This document shows positions 1-6,130 of a stretch of DNA of 11,538 bases, piece by piece. Positions within the stretch are counted from its first letter, which is position 1. Each line of letters begins with the position of its first letter. Source of the DNA: an uncultured Acidobacteriota bacterium (lineage in GTDB: Bacteria; Acidobacteriota; Terriglobia; Bryobacterales; Bryobacteraceae); NCBI GenBank assembly GCA_937952345.1, contig CALFYN010000235.1, positions 1 through 11,538 of the forward strand, in the 5' to 3' direction. The translations under genes and the position numbers were made by a program. Below the pieces are notes generated by a model. The model saw only the letters and a program-made list of their open reading frames with translations, was not told the DNA's origin and did not search any database.

Positions 1-1894
1 CTGTTTTGGCGGAAAGGGGAACGGTGACGGTGTCGCCACCCCACTCTTCCGGCATGAGGCCGTTTTCGGTCAGTTGCTGCTTGATGCGATCCGGTTGGGC
101 TTCGGGCTTATCGATTTTGTTGACGGCAACGATGATGGGAACCTTCGCGGCGCGCGCGTGATCGATGGCCTCTTTGGTTTGCGGCATGACGCCGTCGTCG
201 GCGGCGACGACGAGGATAACGATGTCCGTTACCTTCGCGCCGCGGGCGCGCATGCGGGTGAAGGCTTCGTGGCCGGGCGTGTCGATGAAGACGATCTTGC
301 GGCCCTTGTACTCGACGTAGTAGGCGCCGATGTGTTGCGTGATTCCGCCAAACTCGCCAGCGACGACGTTCGATTTGCGGATGGAGTCGAGCAACGACGT
401 TTTTCCGTGGTCGACGTGGCCCATGATGGTTACCACGGGCGGGCGCAGTTGCATGTCGGCTGCGTCCTCGGCCATTTCGAGGTCGAATGTCGATTCCTCC
501 TCGAAGGTCATCTGCGTGGTGGTGGCGCCGAAGTCCGCCGCGAGATCCTCGGCGAGCTTGACATCCAACGTCTGGTTAATGGTGGCGAAAATCTTGCGGT
601 CCACCAGTTTCTTGATCACCAGGTTCGCCTTGATGCCGAGCTTTTCGCTGAGCTCTTTCACGGTGATGCCCTCAGAGATGGTGATTTCTCTGTTGGTGGC
701 AAGAACCTGTTCGGGTTCATTGCGGCGCTGGAGGCGAAGATCTTTCTCGATGACCTCGATTTCCCGATGCCGCTCGCGCTGCTTCTTGCCGGCATCACGG
801 CGCTGCTGTTCCGTGGTGGGCAGCGGCGTGGCGACTTCCGGGCGCAGGGGAGTCGTGGGATGCATCGGACGGCCCCCTGGGCGCTGCGGACCACGTCCAC
901 CGGGACCGCCGGGCTGTGAGCCGGGGCGAAGTATAGGCTGCCCGGGGCGGATTGGGCCGCGGTAGACCGGTTGGCCGGGGGCCGGGGGCGAAGACGGACG
1001 TCCCGGCATGGGACCGCGAGCTACGGGCTGTCCTGGAGCCGGTTTGGCGCTCTGCGTCTGCTGTAGCCGTGCCACGAGATCGGGACGAGGGGGAACCACG
1101 GGCCGGGCGGCGGGCTGTCCGGCGAGCACCGCTGGTTTGCCGACCTGCGGCCGGGGTGGCGCGGGCGGCGGCACAATCGGGCGTCCGGGACTGGCCGGCG
1201 TGGCTTGTGCCGGCGGCTGCGGAGGCCTGGGCCTACCTGGCAGGACGCTGCCCGGGGGCGGCGCACCAGGTGTGCTGACGGCGGGCCTTGGAGGCGGCGC
1301 GGCGGGAATCGGCTGGCGCGGTCCGGAAATGATCTGGCCGGGACGCGGCGGCGCACTCGGAGCGGGCTTCGCCGGAATGGCGATGGTTCGCTGCGGCATG
1401 GCCGGTGAGGGCGGTGGACTCGCAGGTGCGGGAGGCGCCGGCGGCGGCGCTGGAGTTTCCCGGGGGGCAGGTGTGGCGGCTACGGGTCCGGCAAGTGGCG
1501 GCCGCAATGGAATGGCCGGCCGCGGTGTGGACACCGCCGGGGCAAGCCCAGCCTTCTCCGGTTCCGGCTCAGCCACCGGAGGAGCAGCGGCCGGTGGTTC
1601 CACGGGCGCGGGTACGCGCCGTACGGCCTCCGGCTGCTCTTTCATCGGCGTTTCCGCTGTCGTTTCTTCTTCCTCAATCGCCGGGGCGATAACGAATCCC
1701 AAATCCTGCTCACTCCTGGGCGACTCGCCCGCTTCCTGTCCGAGCAAATGCCGCACCTTGAGAGCCACGTCCTCATCGATTGAGCTGGAGTGCGTCTTCT
1801 TTTCGGACACACCAAGCTCCGGCAGAAGGTCGATGATCTTGTGTGGCTTGACCTCCAATTCCCGTGCGAGCTCGTTGATTCGGATCTTACTCAT
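1..1894 (-). CDS. infB: Translation initiation factor IF-2, N-terminal 631 residues (3' end outside window)
   Basis: IF-2 is the GTPase that brings initiator fMet-tRNA to the 30S subunit and promotes subunit joining. The frame is open from the ATG at 1894 to the window edge. It starts MSKIRINELARELEVKPHKI, the classic IF-2 N-terminal subdomain. Residues about 91-370 are a low-complexity linker, roughly one third proline, with Ala, Arg and Gly, ending in RG-rich sequence. A charged helix follows (about 371-398), then a second IF2_N subdomain (about 400-480: NREITISEGITVKELSEKLG). The G domain shows G1 GHVDHGKT (492-499), G2 GGITQHIG, G3 DTPGH (538-542) and G4 NKID (592-595), then LMPEEWGGDT and SAKT (G5) at the edge. 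The beta-barrel and C-terminal tRNA-binding domains are missing only because the window ends. No clear Shine-Dalgarno precedes the ATG, but an in-frame TAA at 1967-1969 excludes a much longer start. It is third in rimP-nusA-infB. Confidence 0.97.
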   Translation of the reverse strand, partial: MSKIRINELARELEVKPHKIIDLLPELGVSEKKTHSSSIDEDVALKVRHLLGQEAGESPRSEQDLGFVIAPAIEEEETTAETPMKEQPEAVRRVPAPVEPPAAAPPVAEPEPEKAGLAPAVSTPRPAIPLRPPLAGPVAATPAPRETPAPPPAPPAPASPPPSPAMPQRTIAIPAKPAPSAPPRPGQIISGPRQPIPAAPPPRPAVSTPGAPPPGSVLPGRPRPPQPPAQATPASPGRPIVPPPAPPRPQVGKPAVLAGQPAARPVVPPRPDLVARLQQTQSAKPAPGQPVARGPMPGRPSSPPAPGQPVYRGPIRPGQPILRPGSQPGGPGGRGPQRPGGRPMHPTTPLRPEVATPLPTTEQQRRDAGKKQRERHREIEVIEKDLRLQRRNEPEQVLATNREITISEGITVKELSEKLGIKANLVIKKLVDRKIFATINQTLDVKLAEDLAADFGATTTQMTFEEESTFDLEMAEDAADMQLRPPVVTIMGHVDHGKTSLLDSIRKSNVVAGEFGGITQHIGAYYVEYKGRKIVFIDTPGHEAFTRMRARGAKVTDIVILVVAADDGVMPQTKEAIDHARAAKVPIIVAVNKIDKPEAQPDRIKQQLTENGLMPEEWGGDTVTVPLSAKT

Positions 1895-1994
1895 ATGTTG
1901 ACTGTGCGAGCTTTTGTCGGTCACTGTGCTCCCAATCGCTCGAATTGGAGGCACAGCAAGAGGGTATTAGTCCGCTCGCAGTTTATCGGCTTCC

Positions 1995-3557
1995 TCAATC
2001 GGCGCTTTCTATGGTACCAGATTCCATCGTTTCATTCGTAGTTGCCACAGTTGCAGTGGCGGGAGCGGCAGGCTGCTCTTCATCGAGCGAGGCCTCTTGG
2101 GCCGCTTCCAAGGCCTCCGGGACGAGCGTTTCCACGGGGGCGGACTCCTCCACGGCAGGCCCGGTAGCGAGGGCTTCAGGCGCGGCTTCTTCCGCGGCGG
2201 CTTCTTCCGCGACTGCTTCCTCCGTGACTACTTCTTCCGGCACCGCTGCCGCGGCGTCGTCCTCTGCGTACGCTACGGGTTCCGCCTGTTGAGGCTCAAA
2301 CTGCCCGTAATAGCTGTTGACAGCGGCTTGGATTCCTTCCACCATTTCCACTGTAATTCCGGCGGCGTCAAGATCCTCCTGGGTAACGGCGGTCAGCTTC
2401 TCCACGGTTGGTATGCCCGCCTCAAGCAGTCTTTCGAGAACCGGCTCGGCAAGACCGTGATCGATCAGGATGGACACGGGAGCTCCGGGGATGGTGAGCG
2501 CCGCCATGGCGGATTCGACCTCCTGGCGCTTCTCCTCCTCGCTCTTGATGTCGATTCTCCAGCCCAACAGCTTCGAGGCGAGCCTGACGTTTTGACCCTT
2601 CTTGCCGATGGCCAGGGAAAGCTGGCTATCGTCGACGATCACTTCCATGTGTTTGTCGAGGCCGCTCAACACCGTGACACGCGTGATCTTAGCCGGGCTC
2701 AAGGCGTGCGTGGCGAAGACTACGGGATCCTCGGAGAATTCTATAATGTCGATTTTTTCGCCTCTCAGTTCGCGAATGATGGACTGCACGCGCATTCCTT
2801 TCATTCCGACGCAGGCTCCGACGCTATCGACATCGCGGTCCCGACTGATGACGGCGATCTTGGTTCGCTCTCCGGCTTCTCGGGCGCAGCCCTTGATCAG
2901 GACGGTGCCATCGTAAATTTCCGGCACTTCCTGCTCGAATAGACGCTCCACCAGTTCGGCCGCTGCCCGGGACACGATGAGTCCGGCGTTCTTGCCGGTC
3001 TTCTCCACGGCCTTGATCACCACCCGGACACGGTCTCCGATGGAGAAATTCTCAAGCCGCGATTGTTCCTTCTTCGGCAGACGCGCCTCGGTTTTGCCGA
3101 GGTCGCAGATGAGATCCTGCCCCTCGATGCGCTTTACGATGCAATTGACCAATTCGCCAGCGCGGTTGGCGTATTCGGAATAGACCGCCTCACGTTCGGC
3201 TTCGCGCACCTTTTGCAGAATGACCTGGCGAACGGTTTGCGCCGAAATGCGGCCCAGCGATTCGGTGGAACGGTAGATGCGGAGGTCGGATCCCACAGCG
3301 GCATTGGGATCGTGGCGCACGGCATCGGCCAGAAGCATCTCGTGGATGGGATCCTGCACTTCCTCCACCACCTTATAAACAGAGTAGATGGAGACACCTT
3401 TCTTTTGCGAGTCGAATTCCGCGACAAGATCCTCGTTGGTGCGAAAGTGCTTGCGAGCGGCCACAAGCATAGCGTCCTTCACCGCATCGGAAACAATCTG
3501 CGGATCGATTCCCTTCTCCTTGCTTAGTAGCTCGATGTGCTGCAACAGCGTATCCAA
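1995..3557 (-). CDS. nusA: Transcription elongation/termination factor NusA
   Basis: NusA binds RNA polymerase and nascent RNA, increases pausing and intrinsic termination, and takes part in antitermination. The 520-residue protein has the N-terminal polymerase-binding domain (about 1-125), an S1 domain (about 135-200), KH1 (DSVGACVGMKGMRVQSIIRE, 244-263) and KH2 (SLAIGKKGQNVRLASKLLGW, 314-333). A helix-hairpin-helix region follows (about 362-415), then an acidic Ala/Glu tail (about 424-520). The tail is unlike the two ordered acidic repeats of E. coli NusA and is built on a 15-bp tandem DNA repeat. The start codon is TTG, chosen because AAGGAG lies 6 nt upstream and the resulting N-terminus (MDTLLQHIELLSKEKGID) aligns with the family; an in-frame stop lies about 30 bases upstream. 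rimP ends 49 bp upstream and infB starts 100 bp downstream, with no ylxR gene between. Confidence 0.97.
   Translation of the reverse strand: MDTLLQHIELLSKEKGIDPQIVSDAVKDAMLVAARKHFRTNEDLVAEFDSQKKGVSIYSVYKVVEEVQDPIHEMLLADAVRHDPNAAVGSDLRIYRSTESLGRISAQTVRQVILQKVREAEREAVYSEYANRAGELVNCIVKRIEGQDLICDLGKTEARLPKKEQSRLENFSIGDRVRVVIKAVEKTGKNAGLIVSRAAAELVERLFEQEVPEIYDGTVLIKGCAREAGERTKIAVISRDRDVDSVGACVGMKGMRVQSIIRELRGEKIDIIEFSEDPVVFATHALSPAKITRVTVLSGLDKHMEVIVDDSQLSLAIGKKGQNVRLASKLLGWRIDIKSEEEKRQEVESAMAALTIPGAPVSILIDHGLAEPVLERLLEAGIPTVEKLTAVTQEDLDAAGITVEMVEGIQAAVNSYYGQFEPQQAEPVAYAEDDAAAAVPEEVVTEEAVAEEAAAEEAAPEALATGPAVEESAPVETLVPEALEAAQEASLDEEQPAAPATATVATTNETMESGTIESAD
2182..2241 (-). repeat. 15-bp tandem repeat in the NusA acidic tail
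   Basis: Four 15-bp units lie head to tail inside nusA. The first two (2182-2196 and 2197-2211) are identical, each GCGGCTTCTTCCGCG on the plus strand. The third differs at 4 positions and the fourth is more diverged. On the coding strand they specify five-residue Glu-Glu-Ala/Val units (about residues 439-458). The identical pair suggests recent replication slippage; the repeat stays in frame because the unit is a multiple of three. Confidence 0.85.
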
Positions 3558-3563
3558 GGCTGA

Positions 3564-3569
3564 CTCCTT
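3564..3569 (-). promoter_or_regulatory. Shine-Dalgarno AAGGAG that fixes the nusA TTG start
   Basis: On the minus strand AAGGAG is followed by 6 nt (TCAGCC) and then TTG. This is the best-placed ribosome binding site near the beginning of nusA and supports the non-ATG start. No in-frame ATG or GTG lies between the site and the conserved N-terminal helix of NusA. Confidence 0.75.
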
Positions 3570-3606
3570 CTTTAAGCTTCTGGGTATTTATTTCGGACGC
3601 GGGGAG

Positions 3607-4083
3607 TTACCACTTATATTTGAGGTTCGCCCGAACAACGTCTTCCAGGGGAAACTGAACGACATTGCCTGGCGAAGCCTCGAGGCGAATCACATTGCCG
3701 TCGATACCGGCCAGAACGCCCTCCCATTTCTTGCGGCTATCCACCGGGTTCCGAAGTTGAACCACAACGTTGTGGCCGGCGAACCGCTCAAAGTCGCGGG
3801 GCTTTTTCAGTTTCCGCTCCACTCCAGGAGAGGAAACTTCCAGATGGTAGCCTTCCCCGGGGATGACATCCTCTGCGTCCAGAATCGCACCAAGTTTGTC
3901 GGATATCAGCTCGCAATCGGAATGGGTGACGCCTTCCGGCTTGTCAATAAAAACGCGCAGGAGACGGCTGGCGCCGCCGCCCAACAACTCCACATCCACG
4001 ATTTCGATTCCCGCGGACACACCGACCCTTTCGGCGATTTCCACCACCTTTGCATGGACGGTCTGTTTCAAAATAGAAGGCAT
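3607..4083 (-). CDS. rimP: Ribosome maturation factor RimP
   Basis: RimP binds the nascent 30S subunit and helps assemble the S12 region during 16S rRNA maturation. The 158-residue protein has the expected family length and two-domain form. The N-terminal part (about 1-90) contains GIEIVDVELLGGGASRLLRV and a DKPEGVTHSDCE segment. The family signature LEVSSPGVERKLKKPRDFER is at 81-100, and the C-terminal small beta-barrel ends FPLEDVVRANLKYKW. It is first in rimP-nusA-infB. The ATG at 4083-4081 is the only good start, but the nearest SD-like bases (AGGA) abut it with no spacer, so initiation may be weak or the true start may be a nearby codon such as the TTG at residue 5. A strong intrinsic terminator ends only about 10 nt upstream of this ATG. 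Confidence 0.95.
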   Translation of the reverse strand: MPSILKQTVHAKVVEIAERVGVSAGIEIVDVELLGGGASRLLRVFIDKPEGVTHSDCELISDKLGAILDAEDVIPGEGYHLEVSSPGVERKLKKPRDFERFAGHNVVVQLRNPVDSRKKWEGVLAGIDGNVIRLEASPGNVVQFPLEDVVRANLKYKW

Positions 4084-4092
4084 TCCTAGAAC

Positions 4093-4116
4093 AAAAAAGT
4101 GGGCTTTCGCCCACTT
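4093..4116 (-). terminator. Intrinsic terminator between the NAD-salvage genes and rimP
   Basis: Read on the minus strand, an 8-bp perfect stem AAGTGGGC/GCCCACTT closes a GAAA tetraloop (arms 4109-4116 and 4097-4104) and is followed by a run of six T (4098-4093), two of which also pair in the stem base. It lies 76 bases after the hydrolase stop codon (4192-4194) and about 10 nt before the rimP ATG. It can end transcription of the upstream six-gene unit. Because an extended -10 promoter candidate lies upstream of it, it would also sit inside the rimP leader. Confidence 0.88.
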
Positions 4117-4138
4117 CGCGTGTTTCGACTTCGTCTCT

Positions 4139-4147
4139 AGTATATCA
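4139..4147 (-). promoter_or_regulatory. Candidate extended -10 promoter for rimP-nusA-infB
   Basis: The minus strand reads TGATATACT, which is the extended -10 form (TGn) followed by TATACT, one mismatch from TATAAT. The hexamer about 17 bp upstream (ACATGG, 4162-4167) does not resemble TTGACA, which is tolerable for an extended -10 promoter. Transcription would start near 4132, giving a leader of about 49 nt that contains the whole terminator hairpin. The position between the hydrolase stop and rimP is where a promoter would be expected. No start site is mapped. Confidence 0.5.
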
Positions 4148-4191
4148 GGACGCGCGGCGGCCCATGTACGTTTCAGAGAATCTGTCGCGAA

Positions 4192-4779
4192 TCACTGAGC
4201 CGTCATCACCTCACTCGCCACCGCCACCTTCAAACCCTGACCGCGCATAGTGGCAATCATCTCCTCGGATGCTGTGCTATCAATGCTTTGCACCGCATCC
4301 CGCACCAGTACCACTTCTCTTCCCGTGGCCAGCAATCCTTCGAGAGCCTTTCGCACACAGATCTCCGTCACCACTCCGTACACAACGTAGCGGCCGGCAT
4401 TCCACTGCTCGAGCAGCGTGGCGAGGTTCGCATTCGTGAAACAGTCGATGGTCTGCTTCTCCAGGAGGACTTGCTGGGCGTCTCCCAAGACAACTCTGGT
4501 TGCCGCGCTGGGCACTGTGACGCGTTTATCCAGAAGGGTGATTTGGGGCTTACCTTGCGCGGGCGTACCGACAACGCAGTGGTGCGGATACTGACGGAAC
4601 TCTGGGTCGTTCTCCGCATGCGCGTCCATTGTGGAGACGAGCGGCATACCCTGACTGGCGGCGAAATGATTGAGGGCCGCGATGCGCCGAATGAGAGCGG
4701 AAGAGCCGGGGACGTAGAACGCCCCAGCCGGATACACAAAATCAATCTGGGTGTCGACGTCGAAGTACACGGTCTTCAT
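4192..4779 (-). CDS. Nicotinamidase-like cysteine hydrolase (isochorismatase superfamily)
   Basis: The likely reaction is hydrolysis of nicotinamide to nicotinate and ammonia in the cytoplasm, feeding the phosphoribosyltransferase encoded just upstream. The 195-residue protein shows the superfamily D-K-C triad: Asp9 in FDVDTQIDF, Lys108 in LLEKQTIDCF and Cys141 in GVVTEICVRKAL. DAH at 52-54 and HH at 66-67 match the metal ligands seen in nicotinamidases. The ATG at 4779 has an excellent ribosome site (AGGAGGAG, 5 nt spacer). It overlaps the preceding stop as ATGA, so the two genes are probably translationally coupled. The frame extends further upstream but only as read-through of the neighbouring gene. 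Other superfamily members hydrolyse isochorismate or ureidoacrylate, so the substrate rests on the triad, the metal ligands and the NAPRT neighbour. pncA would be the name if activity were confirmed. Confidence 0.82.
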   Translation of the reverse strand: MKTVYFDVDTQIDFVYPAGAFYVPGSSALIRRIAALNHFAASQGMPLVSTMDAHAENDPEFRQYPHHCVVGTPAQGKPQITLLDKRVTVPSAATRVVLGDAQQVLLEKQTIDCFTNANLATLLEQWNAGRYVVYGVVTEICVRKALEGLLATGREVVLVRDAVQSIDSTASEEMIATMRGQGLKVAVASEVMTAQ

Positions 4780-6122
4780 GGTCTCTCCTCCTGCTCCAAG
4801 GATCGCTGAACCTGGGCGTTCAACGCCAGCAGCTCCTTGCTGTATTCGACAGGCCAGGCATCCTTGGCTTCGAACAGCGTGCGCAGCGGGGCCGGAAGGC
4901 GATTGACCCGATCGAGCGAACGCTCTCGGGAGCTCGGCAAATCGGGCAGCGGCTCCACCAGCTTCCCGTTCAGAATCACGGGCCGCAAGAGCGCCTCCGT
5001 GGCTGAACCGCTGTTGCATCCCAGGCATTCCCAACTGCACCCCACCACATCGTGATCCGCAAACCGAAAGATCTGTTTGGCGCCGGCAAGCGTGCGCTTG
5101 CCTTCGCTGAATTTGGCGGTGTAACGCCGCTCCTCGCCCCTGCGCAACTCGACGATTTTATAAACTGCGCTGAGGCTGGGAACATCGGCGGAAGTGGCGA
5201 GGTCTGTTCCCACTCCGAAGGCGTCGATGGGGGCGTTCGAGGCGAGCAACTCGGCGATCTTGTACTCGTTCAGATCGCTGGTGGCCATGATCTTCGCATC
5301 AGAGAATCCGGCACGGTCGAGAATCTGGCGCACCGCCTTCGACATCTCGACGAGGTTTCCGCTGTCAATGCGCACACCCCACATCGGCTTGCCCAGCGAT
5401 GCAGCCCGCCGCGCGCCTTCGAGCGTGTCGTAGGTGTCGATGAGGTAGACCGTATTCGGGCCCAGTAGCTGCTGCAGGCTGCGGAAGGCTTCCAACTCGT
5501 GGTCGAATGCCTGCACCCACGAGTGAGCGGCGGTGCCGAACACCGGGATCCCGAATTGCATTCCCGCCAGGGTGTTGCTGGTGCCGATACATCCGCCGAT
5601 GTATGCGGCGCGGCCGGCCAGCACACCAGCTTCGGGAGTGTGGGCGCGGCGCGTTCCGAACTCGACCACTGATTTCGGGCCGGCGATCTCCACAATGCGC
5701 GCTGCCTTGGTGGCAATGAGAGTCTGGAAGGCGATGGTGGAGAGCAGATATGTTTCCGGGATCTGCGCCTCCACGAGCGGGGCTCGCACGGTCAACAGCG
5801 GCTCTCCCGGGAACACCGGGGTTCCTTCTGGAACGGCGAATAGGTCTCCGGTAAAGCGCAAATCAGCCAGGTATTGGAAGAATTCCGGACTGGCGTTGGA
5901 GAGCTGCGGCAGCCCGCGCAGGTAAGCAATTTCCTCCGCCGTGAAACGGAATTGCAGGAGATATTCGACGGCCTGCGCCAGCCCCGCGCAGATCAGGAAA
6001 TTGCGATTGAGGGGAAGCCGCCGGACGAACAATTCGAAGGTAGCCGACTCGCGGGTCTTACCAGCCTCGAAATAGCCCGCGGCCATTGTCAGTTGGTAGA
6101 GGTCCGTGAGTAATGCGTTCAC
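4776..6122 (-). CDS. pncB: Nicotinate phosphoribosyltransferase (NAPRT)
   Basis: NAPRT converts nicotinate and PRPP to nicotinate mononucleotide, the first committed step of the Preiss-Handler NAD route, usually with ATP hydrolysis. The 448-residue protein begins MNALLTDLYQLTMAAGYFEA, the family's substrate-binding N-terminus. It also has VVEFGTRRAHTPEAG (152-166), GTAAHSWVQAFDHE (196-209) with His200 in the place of the phosphorylated histidine, YLIDTYDT (226-233), WGVRIDSGNL (248-257) and AFGVGTDL (301-308). The start is GTG at 6122, 8 bp after the DUF4340 stop. The ribosome site is poor: only AAGAAGAAG from the upstream lysine-rich tail is nearby, so translation may depend on coupling. The stop overlaps the next start (ATGA). 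The product is clear; what is unusual is its place downstream of ABC-transporter genes. Confidence 0.95.
   Translation of the reverse strand: MNALLTDLYQLTMAAGYFEAGKTRESATFELFVRRLPLNRNFLICAGLAQAVEYLLQFRFTAEEIAYLRGLPQLSNASPEFFQYLADLRFTGDLFAVPEGTPVFPGEPLLTVRAPLVEAQIPETYLLSTIAFQTLIATKAARIVEIAGPKSVVEFGTRRAHTPEAGVLAGRAAYIGGCIGTSNTLAGMQFGIPVFGTAAHSWVQAFDHELEAFRSLQQLLGPNTVYLIDTYDTLEGARRAASLGKPMWGVRIDSGNLVEMSKAVRQILDRAGFSDAKIMATSDLNEYKIAELLASNAPIDAFGVGTDLATSADVPSLSAVYKIVELRRGEERRYTAKFSEGKRTLAGAKQIFRFADHDVVGCSWECLGCNSGSATEALLRPVILNGKLVEPLPDLPSSRERSLDRVNRLPAPLRTLFEAKDAWPVEYSKELLALNAQVQRSLEQEERP
4785..4792 (-). promoter_or_regulatory. Strong Shine-Dalgarno for the nicotinamidase-like gene
   Basis: AGGAGGAG on the minus strand lies 5 nt before the ATG at 4779, within the last codons of the phosphoribosyltransferase gene. 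It decides the start in favour of MKTVYFDVD over the longer open frame, whose extra N-terminal residues are compositionally unlike the family. Confidence 0.85.
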
Positions 6123-6130
6123 TTGCTGCG

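Noticed and set aside
74..919. Plus-strand 281-residue open frame opposite the IF-2 G domain
   Set aside because: The opposite strand carries all the GTPase motifs in an uninterrupted frame. The plus-strand product has no recognisable domain.
1008..1901. Long plus-strand Gly/Ala-rich open frame opposite infB
   Set aside because: It is the antisense of the Pro/Ala/Gly/Arg linker of IF-2, where GC-rich codons rarely give stops in any frame. It has no family resemblance and the minus-strand frame is clearly IF-2.
2097..2942. Plus-strand 281-residue open frame opposite nusA
   Set aside because: Shadow of the nusA coding frame; its His/Gly/Phe-rich start mirrors the Ala/Glu tail codons.
4780..5040. 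N-terminal extension of the nicotinamidase-like gene
   Set aside because: The extra residues lie wholly inside pncB in another frame. The ATG at 4779 has an AGGAGGAG site and begins right at the conserved domain.
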